Positions 6,466 through 14,569 of a stretch of 25,087 bases of DNA are shown in pieces (within the stretch, counting starts at the first letter, position 1; each line of letters begins with the position of its first letter). Origin of the DNA: Pseudomonadota bacterium (lineage in GTDB: Bacteria > Pseudomonadota > Alphaproteobacteria > Rhizobiales > Xanthobacteraceae); the NCBI GenBank assembly GCA_023414975.1, contig JAEZMI010000120.1, forward strand, positions 1-25,087, written 5' to 3'. Below the pieces are notes generated by a model. That model ran no database searches, was not told the origin of the DNA, and saw nothing but the letters and a program-made list of their open reading frames with translations. The translations under genes were made by a program, and so were the position numbers.

Positions 6466-7389
6466 ATGGCCAACATCACCGCGGGCATGGTGAAGGAGCT
6501 GCGCGATAAGACCGGCGCGGGCATGATGGACTGCAAGGCCGCGCTGAACGAAGTGGACGGCGACATCGAGGCCGCCATCGACTGGCTGCGCAAGAAGGGC
6601 CTCGCCAAGGCCGCCAAGAAGGCCGGCCGCGTCGCCGCTGAAGGCCTGATCGGCCTCGCCATCGACGGCACCAAGGGCGTTCTGGTCGAAGTGAATTCCG
6701 AGACCGACTTCGTCGCCCGTAACGAACAGTTCCAGCAGCTCGTCGCGAACATCGCCAAGGTGGCCCTCACCGCCGGCTCCGATGTCGAGGCGATCAAGGC
6801 CAGCGCCTATCCGGCGGGCGGCAAGGTCGAAGAGGCCATCTCCACGGCCATCGCCACCATTGGCGAGAACATGACGCTGCGCCGCGCGGCGTCGCTTGAG
6901 GTGTCCCAGGGCGTCGTGAGCTCTTATGTCCACGGCTCCGTGGGCGAGGGCCTCGGCAAGATCGGCGTTCTCGTCGCGCTGGAGTCGACCGGTGACAAGG
7001 ACGTGCTCGCTGGCCTCGGCCGCCAGATCGCCATGCATGTCGCTGCCGCCAACCCCCAGGCGCTCGATGCGGCCGGCATCGACGCGGACGTCGTCGCCCG
7101 TGAGAAGGGCGTGCTCGCCGAGAAGGCGAAGGCGTCCGGAAAGCCGGACAACGTGGTCGAGAAGATCGTCGAGAGCGGCCTGAAGACCTTCTACAAGGAA
7201 GTCACGCTCGTCGAGCAGGCCTTCATTCATGACCCCTCCAAGACCGTCGCCCAAGCGGTGAAGGAGACCGAGGGCAAGGCCGGCGCGCCGATCAAGCTCG
7301 TGGCCTTCGTGCGCTTCGGTCTGGGCGAGGGCGTCGAGAAGCAGGAAAGCGATTTCGCGGCGGAAGTTGCCGCGGCCGCTGGCGCCTGA
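6466..7389 (+). CDS. tsf: Translation elongation factor Ts
   Basis: EF-Ts is the nucleotide exchange factor that recharges EF-Tu from GDP to GTP form. The 307-residue protein starts MANITAGMVKELRDKTGAGM with the N-terminal UBA-like domain (about 1-55). The TDFV motif that contacts the EF-Tu nucleotide site is at 80-83. Two core dimerisation-type subdomains follow. The ATG at 6466 has GAGGGA 8 bases upstream; the frame is open from 6391, but that part lies in the hairpin region. The gene is second in the rpsB-tsf unit and is followed by a clear terminator. Confidence 0.97.
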   Translation: MANITAGMVKELRDKTGAGMMDCKAALNEVDGDIEAAIDWLRKKGLAKAAKKAGRVAAEGLIGLAIDGTKGVLVEVNSETDFVARNEQFQQLVANIAKVALTAGSDVEAIKASAYPAGGKVEEAISTAIATIGENMTLRRAASLEVSQGVVSSYVHGSVGEGLGKIGVLVALESTGDKDVLAGLGRQIAMHVAAANPQALDAAGIDADVVAREKGVLAEKAKASGKPDNVVEKIVESGLKTFYKEVTLVEQAFIHDPSKTVAQAVKETEGKAGAPIKLVAFVRFGLGEGVEKQESDFAAEVAAAAGA

Positions 7390-7411
7390 TTCAACTCTGC
7401 CGTTGATAACG

Positions 7412-7447
7412 CACGCCGGACAGCCCAAGGGCGGTCCGGCGTGTTTT
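7412..7447 (+). terminator. Rho-independent terminator of rpsB-tsf
   Basis: A perfect 10-bp stem, CACGCCGGAC with GTCCGGCGTG, encloses a 12-base loop and is followed directly by TTTT. It lies 22 bases after the tsf stop and separates this unit from pyrH. Confidence 0.85.
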
Positions 7448-7502
7448 ACTGTCTGCGCCCCGTCAACTCGCCATCGCCGTCCCGCTCTCGCCGAGGTGCT
7501 TC

Positions 7503-8237
7503 ATGACCGCTGCCGCTGAAACCAATGACCCCGTACACAAACGTGTCCTGGTAAAGGTGTCTGGCGAGGCGCTGATGGGCAGCGAGGCGTTCGGGCTTCA
7601 CTGGCCGACGATCGAGAGCATCGCCGCCGATCTGGTCGAAGCACGCGGCACCGGTGCTCAAGTTGCCGTCGTGGTCGGCGGTGGCAACATCCTGCGCGGA
7701 GCCAGCGTCGCCGGTCAGGGCCTGGACCGCGCCACCGCCGACCACATGGGCATGCTGGCGACGGTCATGAACGCGCTGGCGCTGGAGAAGGCGGTCGAGG
7801 CCGCCGGCTGCCCGGCCCGCACCCTTTCCGCTATTCCCATGCCCACCATCTGTGAGCCCTATGCCCGCCAGACCGCCTCGCGTCATCTCGACCGCGGGCG
7901 CGTGGTGCTGCTCGCCGGGGGGACGGGTAATCCTTACTTTACTACCGACACCGGCGCCGTTCTGCGTGCCGCCGAGCTGGAATGCGATGCGGTGATGAAG
8001 GCGACCAATGTGGATGGCGTCTACACGGCCGATCCCAAGCGCGATCCCTCCGCCACGCGTTACGAGCGGTTGACCCATGACGAGGCCCTGGCGAAGGATC
8101 TCAAAGTGATGGACGCGGCCGCCTTCGCGCTGGCGCGCGAGGCCAAGCTGCCGATCATCGTCTTCTCGATCCGCGAGCCGGGAGCGATTGCTGCTGCGTT
8201 GCGGGGCGAGGGTCGTTCGACGACGGTCGCACCTTAA
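7503..8237 (+). CDS. pyrH: UMP kinase
   Basis: PyrH phosphorylates UMP to UDP in pyrimidine nucleotide synthesis. It is a hexameric, amino-acid-kinase-fold enzyme of the cytosol. The 244-residue protein has the N-terminal KVSGEALMG phosphate-binding segment (18-26), VVGGGNILRG (57-66), DHMGMLATVMNALAL (80-94) and the nucleotide-site region GGTGNPYFTTDT (139-150), then MKATNVDGVYTADP. The ATG follows a GAGG ribosome site. The short space after the tsf terminator (about 55 bases) must carry its promoter, but I see no convincing one. Confidence 0.97.
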   Translation: MTAAAETNDPVHKRVLVKVSGEALMGSEAFGLHWPTIESIAADLVEARGTGAQVAVVVGGGNILRGASVAGQGLDRATADHMGMLATVMNALALEKAVEAAGCPARTLSAIPMPTICEPYARQTASRHLDRGRVVLLAGGTGNPYFTTDTGAVLRAAELECDAVMKATNVDGVYTADPKRDPSATRYERLTHDEALAKDLKVMDAAAFALAREAKLPIIVFSIREPGAIAAALRGEGRSTTVAP

Positions 8238-8271
8238 TTGCTTGTCCTGCCCGTCGCGGGGGCGTAATCGC

Positions 8272-8302
8272 TTGCCACGCGCGGCGTTACATTCGATATA
8301 GC
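8272..8302 (+). promoter_or_regulatory. Candidate promoter upstream of frr
   Basis: TTGCCA (8272-8277) is followed by GATATA at 17 bases or TATAGC at 19 bases. This sits in the 141-base pyrH-frr gap and would give frr and the downstream lipid genes their own start. Confidence 0.35.
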
Positions 8303-8378
8303 CGCCGACCGGTTTCCCGGTGCCGGTTCCGGCGCCCGCAGGGCTCTCAAGCCCCGCAGAAGAGTAGAAGAGGTCCGC

Positions 8379-8942
8379 ATGAGCAACGCACCGATTGATA
8401 TCGCTGATCTGAAGCGCCGCATGCAGGGCGCTATCGGCGTCCTCAAGACCGAGCTTGGCGGTTTGCGTACCGGGCGTGCCTCCGCAAGCCTGCTCGAGCC
8501 GATTCAGGTCGACGCCTATGGCAGCCATATGCCGCTCAATCAGGTGGCGTCGGTCAATGTCCCTGAGCCGCGCATGCTTTCGGTGCAGGTCTGGGATCGT
8601 GGCATGGTGGCTGCGGTCGAGAAGGCCATTCGCGACTCCAATCTCGGCCTCAACCCGCAGACCGAGGGCCAGGTTCTGCGCGTGCGCATTCCCGAGCTGA
8701 CTCAGGAGCGCCGCCAGGAGCTCGTCAAGGTCGCTCATAAATATGCCGAAGCCGCCCGCGTTTCGGTGCGCCATGTCCGCCGCGATGGTCTCGATTCGCT
8801 GAAGAAGGCGGAGAAGGACGGCGAGATGAGCTCGGACGACCTCGATCGTCTCGCCGACCAGGTGCAGAAAGCGACCGACCAGTCGATCACCGAGATCGAT
8901 CAGGTTCTCTCGGCGAAGGAAAAGGAAATCCTCGCCATCTAG
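8379..8942 (+). CDS. frr: Ribosome recycling factor
   Basis: With EF-G, the factor splits the post-termination ribosome. The 187-residue length is standard. The N-terminal helix carries ELGGLRTGRAS, followed by the domain II beta strands (PLNQVASVNVPEPRML) and the conserved IRDSNLGLNP segment. The helical LTQERRQELVKVAHKYAE and VSVRHVRRDG then complete the three-helix bundle. AAGAGG precedes the ATG. The gene lies between pyrH and uppS, as in most proteobacteria. Confidence 0.97.
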   Translation: MSNAPIDIADLKRRMQGAIGVLKTELGGLRTGRASASLLEPIQVDAYGSHMPLNQVASVNVPEPRMLSVQVWDRGMVAAVEKAIRDSNLGLNPQTEGQVLRVRIPELTQERRQELVKVAHKYAEAARVSVRHVRRDGLDSLKKAEKDGEMSSDDLDRLADQVQKATDQSITEIDQVLSAKEKEILAI

Positions 8943-8963
8943 CGGCCACGCCACTCGCGGCAG

Positions 8964-8969
8964 AGGAGG
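8964..8969 (+). promoter_or_regulatory. Shine-Dalgarno that fixes the TTG start of uppS
   Basis: A perfect AGGAGG lies 7 bases before TTG 8977. No ATG or GTG in this frame has a comparable site, so translation most likely begins at the rare TTG. Confidence 0.75.
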
Positions 8970-8976
8970 GGGCTCC

Positions 8977-9765
8977 TTGAATATCGCCAAGTTCGGGCTG
9001 TCGATCGGCAGTTCGTCCCGCACCGACGAGCCAGACTCTGCGCTGAGCGGCGCCCTGCTGCCGCGCCACGTTGCCATCATCATGGATGGTAATGGGCGCT
9101 GGGCGAAAGCGCACGGCATGCCGCGCTTCGAGGGGCACCGCCGCGGTGTCGAGGCGGTGCGTCGTACCGTGCGTGCCGCGCGCGAGATCGGCCTTGAGGC
9201 TGTCACCCTCTACAGTTTCTCCAGCGAGAACTGGTCGCGGCCGGAGGCCGAGGTCAGTGAGCTCATGGGATTGCTCAAGCGTTTCATTCGCTCGGATCTG
9301 CGCGATCTGCACGACAATAATGTGCGCGTGCGCATCATCGGCGAAGGACATCCCGGCGATTCCGAGGTGCAGGACCTTCTGCGCGAGACGCAGGAGATCA
9401 CCCGCGCCAACACCGGCCTGTGCCTCACCGTCGCGTTCAACTACGGCTCGCGTAACGAAATTGTCCGTGCGGCCCGCAGCCTCGCTGCCAAGGCGGCGGC
9501 CGGGGATATCCGGCCGGAGGATGTGACCGCCGACAGCCTCTCGGCCGAACTGGACACAGCCGGCCTGCCGCCGCTCGATCTCGTCATCCGCACCAGCGGC
9601 GAACAGAGGCTATCGAACTTCCTGCTCTGGCAGGCCGCCTATGCCGAGCTCATTTTCCTGCCGGTGCTCTGGCCCGATTTCGACCGGGGATGGCTTGAAC
9701 GGGCGCTGAACGAGTTCGGACGCCGGGAACGCCGCTTCGGCGGCATCGAGCCCAAGGGATATTGA
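8977..9765 (+). CDS. uppS: Di-trans,poly-cis-undecaprenyl-diphosphate synthase (TTG start)
   Basis: This cis-prenyltransferase condenses farnesyl diphosphate with eight isopentenyl diphosphates. The product is the C55 lipid carrier for peptidoglycan and O-antigen. The 262-residue protein has HVAIIMDGNGRWAK at 31-44 with catalytic Asp37, SSENWSRP in the substrate loop, and the C-terminal IRTSGEQRLSNFLLWQ and AYAEL motifs. The start is TTG 8977, supported by a perfect AGGAGG. A 30-residue tail precedes the conserved core, a little longer than in E. coli. The gene is separated from cdsA by 4 bases, so the two should be translated together. Confidence 0.95.
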   Translation: MNIAKFGLSIGSSSRTDEPDSALSGALLPRHVAIIMDGNGRWAKAHGMPRFEGHRRGVEAVRRTVRAAREIGLEAVTLYSFSSENWSRPEAEVSELMGLLKRFIRSDLRDLHDNNVRVRIIGEGHPGDSEVQDLLRETQEITRANTGLCLTVAFNYGSRNEIVRAARSLAAKAAAGDIRPEDVTADSLSAELDTAGLPPLDLVIRTSGEQRLSNFLLWQAAYAELIFLPVLWPDFDRGWLERALNEFGRRERRFGGIEPKGY

Positions 9766-9769
9766 GCGG

Positions 9770-10591
9770 GTGCGGATCGGTGCCGATTTCCGGCCCAGGC
9801 TGATGTCGGCACTCGTGCTGGCGCCCGCCGTTATCGCCCTGAGCCTCTGGGGTGGATGGCCTTTCACGGCGCTGGTGCTGGCGACGGCACTTCTCGTTCT
9901 TTGGGAATGGCTCACCGTCATCGGCGCAAAGCCCAAGCGTGCCTTGCTCATCGTGGGGTCGCTCGCGCTTATTGGTGCCGTTCTCATGCTGGCCATTCGC
10001 CCGCTCTCGGCCGCGTCGGCGCTGGTGCTGTTCGGCATGGTCGCCATGGCGCTCATCGCGCGGGGCGGGCGCCGCTTGCGGATCTGGTCCCCCTTCGGCG
10101 CGCTCTATGCCGCGGCGCTTGCCTTGCCGGCCCTGATGCTGCGGGCCGAGCCGGACGTCGGACTGCTCAGCCTCGTCTGGCTCTTTGCCGTCGTCTGGAG
10201 CACGGACATTGCCGCCTATTTCTGCGGTCGGATGATCGGGGGACCGAAGCTCTGGCCACGGGTCAGTCCCAACAAGACCTGGTCCGGCGCCATTGGCGGC
10301 GCCTTGTTCGGCATGGTGGCTGGAATGCTGACGGTCTATCTCGGGGGGCTCTCCTCCGGGCTGTTGGCCGCACCGGCGGCGTTCTTCGTGAGCATCGTCA
10401 GCCAGGCGGGCGACCTGTTCGAATCGTCGATGAAGCGTCGGTTCGGCGTAAAGGACTCCAGCGCCCTTATTCCCGGCCATGGCGGGTTGATGGACAGGCT
10501 GGACGGCTTCATCACGGCCGGCGCCTTCGCGCTGATGATCGGCCTGCTGCGCGACCCCGCCGCGCCGGCCCTCGGCTTGCTGGCTTGGTGA
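9770..10591 (+). CDS. cdsA: Phosphatidate cytidylyltransferase (CDP-diacylglycerol synthase)
   Basis: CdsA makes CDP-diacylglycerol from phosphatidate and CTP, the branch point for all phospholipids, in the inner membrane. The 273-residue protein has many hydrophobic helices and the full CDP-DAG synthase signature at 219-245 (SSMKRRFGVKDSS, then PGHGGLMDRLD). The start is GTG, 4 bases after the uppS stop. In many alphaproteobacteria dxr follows cdsA; here there is only a 119-base gap before rseP. Confidence 0.95.
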   Translation: MRIGADFRPRLMSALVLAPAVIALSLWGGWPFTALVLATALLVLWEWLTVIGAKPKRALLIVGSLALIGAVLMLAIRPLSAASALVLFGMVAMALIARGGRRLRIWSPFGALYAAALALPALMLRAEPDVGLLSLVWLFAVVWSTDIAAYFCGRMIGGPKLWPRVSPNKTWSGAIGGALFGMVAGMLTVYLGGLSSGLLAAPAAFFVSIVSQAGDLFESSMKRRFGVKDSSALIPGHGGLMDRLDGFITAGAFALMIGLLRDPAAPALGLLAW

Positions 10592-10710
10592 AGGCCGACG
10601 GAATCGCGCCGGATTGTGACGGCGGACGGACTTTCGCCCAACTTCGCCTTCAACCATCCTTCCGGGCGACGCGCCGCCTTCCAGGCCGTGCCTTTTTTGG
10701 GAATTGAACA

Positions 10711-11856
10711 ATGGATTTTCTCGCCTCGATGGGCGGCACCGCGAGCTGGCTCCTCGGCTATGTGATCCCATTCCTTTTCGTGCTGACCATCGTCGTGTTC
10801 TTCCATGAACTCGGTCACTTCTGGGTGGCGCGCCGGGCCGGTGTGCGGGTGGTTGCCTTCTCGGTCGGCTTCGGCCCGGAGATCGCCGGCTTTTACGACC
10901 GCCACGGTACGCGCTGGAAGCTCTCGGCCATTCCACTCGGCGGTTATGTGAAGTTTCTTGGCGACGACAATGCCGCGTCCACGCCGGACCGCGAAACGCT
11001 CGCCGGGATGAGCGAGGCGGATCGACGCGAGAGCTTCTTCCATAAATCGGTTGGGGCGCGCGCGGCCATCGTTGCGGCCGGCCCGATTGCCAATTTCATC
11101 CTCGCCATCGTCATTTTCGCCGGGCTGTTCATGACAGTTGGCCGGCAGGTCACGGTACCGCAGGTGGATACGGTGCAGGCGGGCAGCGCCGCCGAACGCG
11201 CGGGCTTCCAGCCCAACGATCTCATCCTCACCATCGACGGCGAGAAGATCGAGACCTTTGGCGATATGCAGCGCATCGTCAGTGCCAGCGCCGACCAGCC
11301 GCTGGCCATCGAGGTGGACCGCAGCGGTCAGCGTCTGACGTTGACCGCGACCCCCGACCGGCGTGAAGTCACCGACAGTTTCGGCAATGTCCATCGCCTC
11401 GGCGTACTGGGCATCGCGCGTTCGACCGGCGCTGGAGAGGTGAAGACCGAACGGTTCGGACCTGTCGCCGCCGTGGGCATGGCAACCAAGGAAGTCTGGT
11501 TCATCGTAGACCGGACGTTCAGCTATCTCGGCGGCGTGGTCACGGGGCGCGAATCTGCGGATCAGCTCGGCGGCCCGATCCGTATCGCGCAGGTGTCGGG
11601 GCAGGTAGCGACCTTCGGCATCGCCGCGCTTCTGCAATTGGCAGCGGTTCTCTCGGTTTCGATCGGTCTTCTTAACCTCTTTCCCGTACCGTTGCTGGAC
11701 GGGGGGCATCTGCTCTTCTACGCCATCGAAGCGCTGCGCGGCCGGCCGCTCAGCGAGAGGGCGCAGGAGGTCGGGTTCCGCATCGGTTTGGCGCTGGTGT
11801 TGATGTTGATGATCTTCGCGACTTGGAACGATATTCTCACTATTTCAAAGTCTTAA
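10711..11856 (+). CDS. rseP: RIP metalloprotease RseP (site-2 protease, MmpA type)
   Basis: This is an intramembrane zinc protease. It cleaves membrane-bound regulators such as anti-sigma factors after a first cut, and in Caulobacter (MmpA) the polarity factor PodJ. The 381-residue protein has HELGH at 32-36 in the first membrane helix, and the third zinc ligand motif NLFPVPLLDGG with Asp330 near the C-terminus. One PDZ domain lies in between (about 135-215, with GSAAERAGFQPNDLI). E. coli RseP has two PDZ domains. Membrane helices lie at about 15-32, 110-130, 305-325 and 355-375. The ribosome site before ATG 10711 is weak. A hairpin follows the stop. Confidence 0.96.
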   Translation: MDFLASMGGTASWLLGYVIPFLFVLTIVVFFHELGHFWVARRAGVRVVAFSVGFGPEIAGFYDRHGTRWKLSAIPLGGYVKFLGDDNAASTPDRETLAGMSEADRRESFFHKSVGARAAIVAAGPIANFILAIVIFAGLFMTVGRQVTVPQVDTVQAGSAAERAGFQPNDLILTIDGEKIETFGDMQRIVSASADQPLAIEVDRSGQRLTLTATPDRREVTDSFGNVHRLGVLGIARSTGAGEVKTERFGPVAAVGMATKEVWFIVDRTFSYLGGVVTGRESADQLGGPIRIAQVSGQVATFGIAALLQLAAVLSVSIGLLNLFPVPLLDGGHLLFYAIEALRGRPLSERAQEVGFRIGLALVLMLMIFATWNDILTISKS

Positions 11857-11862
11857 GTAACC

Positions 11863-11900
11863 TTCCCCGTGGCGTTGCCCTCCGGCCACGCCACGGGGAA
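11863..11900 (+). terminator. Long hairpin between rseP and bamA
   Basis: A perfect 12-bp stem, TTCCCCGTGGCG with CGCCACGGGGAA, encloses a 14-base loop 6 bases after the rseP stop. There is no T-run on either strand. It could be a weak terminator, a processing site, or protection of the upstream mRNA. Confidence 0.5.
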
Positions 11901-11926
11901 AAGGCGTCTGTGTCGGGGTGGCTCGG

Positions 11927-11955
11927 TTTGCAGGCTTGGCAAAAGTCTGTACAAG
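11927..11955 (+). promoter_or_regulatory. Candidate bamA promoter
   Basis: TTTGCA (11927-11932) and TACAAG (11950-11955) are 17 bases apart, each matching its consensus at 4 of 6 positions. The site lies after the rseP hairpin and about 80 bases before the bamA ATG, so bamA could be expressed apart from rseP. Confidence 0.4.
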
Positions 11956-12035
11956 CGGGATCGCAGGGTGAAGATCACGCCAAGCTGCGGCCGCGGCTGG
12001 CTTGATGTCAGAACAACGGTAAGGTTGCGCACCAA

Positions 12036-14483
12036 ATGACGGGTAGTTACCGGTTCGTGAGTAAGTTGGCGTCGGTTGTCAGTGTTGTCGCGCTGGTGGC
12101 TGTCGCGGGGATTGCCGGAACGGTTATCGCGCCTGTGGCTGCGGTCGCGCAGACTGCGAGTTCCATCATTGTCGAGGGCAACCAGCGTGTCGACGCGGAG
12201 ACAATCCGCTCCTATTTCGCCCCTCGTCCGGGCGAATCGCTGACGCCTGCCAAGATTGACGAGGGCCTGAAGGCGCTCTACGCGACGGGCCTGTTCTCCG
12301 ACGTCAACATCAGCCGCAGCGGTAATCGTCTCGTCGTCCGCGTCACCGAGAATTCGGTCATCAACCGCGTCGCGTTTGAAGGCAACCGGAAGATCAAGGA
12401 CGAGCAGCTTGCAAGCGAAGTGCAGTCGAAGGCGCGCGCGCCCTTTTCAAAGACCACGGTGCAGGCGGATACCCAGCGTATCATCGAGCTCTATCGCCGC
12501 TCCGGTCGCTATGACGTGACCGTCGAGCCGAAGACCATTGAGCGCGGCCAGGGTCGGGTTGATCTCGTCTTCGAGATCAAGGAAGGCGACAAGCTGGGCG
12601 TGGCCGAGATCAAGTTTGTCGGCAACAAGGCCTTCTCGGAGTACAAGCTCAAGGAAGAGCTCACGACGACCGAGACCAACTGGCTCTCCTGGCTCAAGAA
12701 CACCGACGTTTATGATGTGGACCGCATCAACTCCGACCAGGAGCTCCTGCGCCGCTTCTATCTGCGTCACGGTTATGCCGACTTCCGCATCATCTCGGTG
12801 ACGGCCGATCTCGATCGCGCCCGCAACGGCTTCGTGCTGACCTATGTGGTCGACGAAGGTCCGCAGTACCGCGTCGGTACCGTGGATGTCGTCTCGAACA
12901 TCAAGGATGTCGATCCCGCCCGCATCCGCTCCGCGCTGCGCGTGCAGAAGGGGCAGGTTTATAACGCCGAGCTGGTCGAGAAGTCGGTCGAGAACGCGAC
13001 CATCGAGGTGGCGAAGAGCGGCTATGCCTTCGCCCAGGTTCGCCCGCGCGGTGACCGCGATGTGCAGAACCGGACCATTTCGCTGGTCTTTGCCGTCGAG
13101 GAAGGTCCGCGCGTTTACATCGAGCGCATCGAAATCCGCGGCAACACCCGTACGCGTGACTGGGTCATCCGTCGCGAGTTCGACCTCGCGGAAGGCGACG
13201 CCTATAACCGCGTGCTCGTCGACCGCGCCGAGCGTCGCTTGCGCAATCTCGGCTACTTCAAGGACGTTAAGATCACCAATGAGCCGGGCACCGCGCCGGA
13301 CCGCGTGATCCTCGTCGTGCAGGTTGAGGACCAGCCCACCGGCGAGTTCTCCATCTCCGGCGGCTATTCGACGGCCGATGGCTTCATCGGTGAAGTCGCG
13401 GTGTCGGAGAAGAACTTCCTGGGTCGCGGCCAGTATGTGCGTCTTGCCGGTTCGCTGGGCGAGAATGCGCAGGGCATCGACTTCAACTTCACCGAGCCCT
13501 ACTTCCTGGACTACCGCGTCGCGGCCGGCTTCGATCTCTATTACAAGGAGACGCAGTCGACGAACTACAGCCCGTACGACACGACGACCGGCGGCGGCAC
13601 GCTGCGCGTCGCTCTGCCTCTGACGGACGAGTTGACCCTGGGCCTGCGCTACAGCCTGTTCCAGAAGGAAATCTCGATCGACTCCGAGGACGTGCAGTAC
13701 TACGGCAACATCTCTTGGGCCCTGCTTGAGGTGAATAACGATCCGGCCCTCACCTCGGCCATCGGCTACACGTTGAGCTACAACATGCTCGACAATAACC
13801 TCGAGCCCACCAGTGGTTATCTGCTTGAGCTCAAGCAGGATCTGGCCGGCCTCGGCGGTGATGTGAACTATGTTCGGTCGACCTTCGACTCGCGCTTCTA
13901 CTTCCCGGTCTATGGCGACTTCGTGCTCATGCTGCGCGGCCAGGCGGGTAACGTTACGTCGTGGGGCGGCGAGGATCTCCGTATCCTGGACAATTTCTTC
14001 AAGGGTCCGGATCTGGTCCGCGGCTTCGAGCCGAACGGCATTGGCCCGCGCGATCTGGCCTCGGGCTGCAACGGCACGACCTGCGATTTCTCCGACGCGG
14101 ACGCGCTGGGTGGCACGCTCTACTGGGGAACGACCGCCGAGTTGCAGTTCCCGCTTACCTTCATGCCGAAGGAACTGGGTCTGAAGGCGGCTGTCTTCGC
14201 CGACGCCGGTTCGCTCTGGGACTATCAGGGCGACACCACCTTCACCAACATTGCCGGCTGGGATAGCAACCTGACCGACTGCTCGAACATTGCGGGCTCT
14301 AACACCCAGGGCAACGCCAATGTCTGTGTGGCCGATAGCTCCTCGGTCCGCTCGTCGGTCGGCGTCAGCCTCATCTGGAAGTCGCCCTTCGGCCCGCTGC
14401 GCTTCGATTATGCCTGGGCGCTCTCGAAGGAAGAGTACGACCAGACCCAGGCTTTCCGCTTCAGTGGCGGCACCCGCTTCTGA
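12036..14483 (+). CDS. bamA: Outer membrane protein assembly factor BamA
   Basis: BamA is the core of the machine that folds and inserts beta-barrel proteins into the outer membrane. The 815-residue protein starts with a signal peptide: positive N-region, hydrophobic core about 11-32, cleavage likely after AVA at 36-38. Five POTRA repeats fill about 41-385, for example IIVEGNQRVDAETI and INRVAFEGNRKIKDEQL. The C-terminal 16-strand barrel includes the conserved loop-6 VRGF at 661-664 and ends with Phe in FSGGTRF, the beta-signal. The gene follows rseP and precedes lpxD, the usual proteobacterial order. The ribosome site (AAGG, 11 bases away) is weak. Confidence 0.97.
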   Translation: MTGSYRFVSKLASVVSVVALVAVAGIAGTVIAPVAAVAQTASSIIVEGNQRVDAETIRSYFAPRPGESLTPAKIDEGLKALYATGLFSDVNISRSGNRLVVRVTENSVINRVAFEGNRKIKDEQLASEVQSKARAPFSKTTVQADTQRIIELYRRSGRYDVTVEPKTIERGQGRVDLVFEIKEGDKLGVAEIKFVGNKAFSEYKLKEELTTTETNWLSWLKNTDVYDVDRINSDQELLRRFYLRHGYADFRIISVTADLDRARNGFVLTYVVDEGPQYRVGTVDVVSNIKDVDPARIRSALRVQKGQVYNAELVEKSVENATIEVAKSGYAFAQVRPRGDRDVQNRTISLVFAVEEGPRVYIERIEIRGNTRTRDWVIRREFDLAEGDAYNRVLVDRAERRLRNLGYFKDVKITNEPGTAPDRVILVVQVEDQPTGEFSISGGYSTADGFIGEVAVSEKNFLGRGQYVRLAGSLGENAQGIDFNFTEPYFLDYRVAAGFDLYYKETQSTNYSPYDTTTGGGTLRVALPLTDELTLGLRYSLFQKEISIDSEDVQYYGNISWALLEVNNDPALTSAIGYTLSYNMLDNNLEPTSGYLLELKQDLAGLGGDVNYVRSTFDSRFYFPVYGDFVLMLRGQAGNVTSWGGEDLRILDNFFKGPDLVRGFEPNGIGPRDLASGCNGTTCDFSDADALGGTLYWGTTAELQFPLTFMPKELGLKAAVFADAGSLWDYQGDTTFTNIAGWDSNLTDCSNIAGSNTQGNANVCVADSSSVRSSVGVSLIWKSPFGPLRFDYAWALSKEEYDQTQAFRFSGGTRF

Positions 14484-14509
14484 TAGCTTGAGCAAACGGC
14501 AATCCATGC

Positions 14510-14533
14510 GACGGCCCGGTTATCCGGGCCGTC
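14510..14533 (+). terminator. Hairpin between bamA and lpxD (attenuator-like)
   Basis: A perfect 10-bp stem, GACGGCCCGG with CCGGGCCGTC, closes a TTAT tetraloop and is followed after 6 bases by only TTT. It probably lowers read-through from highly expressed bamA into the lpx genes rather than stopping it. Confidence 0.55.
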
Positions 14534-14569
14534 TGCGCGTTTGAGGGGCCTCGGCCACACGGCAAGACC

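Noticed and set aside
12447..14507. A 686-codon open frame on the minus strand opposite bamA
   Set aside because: It is an antisense shadow of bamA, with no family similarity and no start signal.
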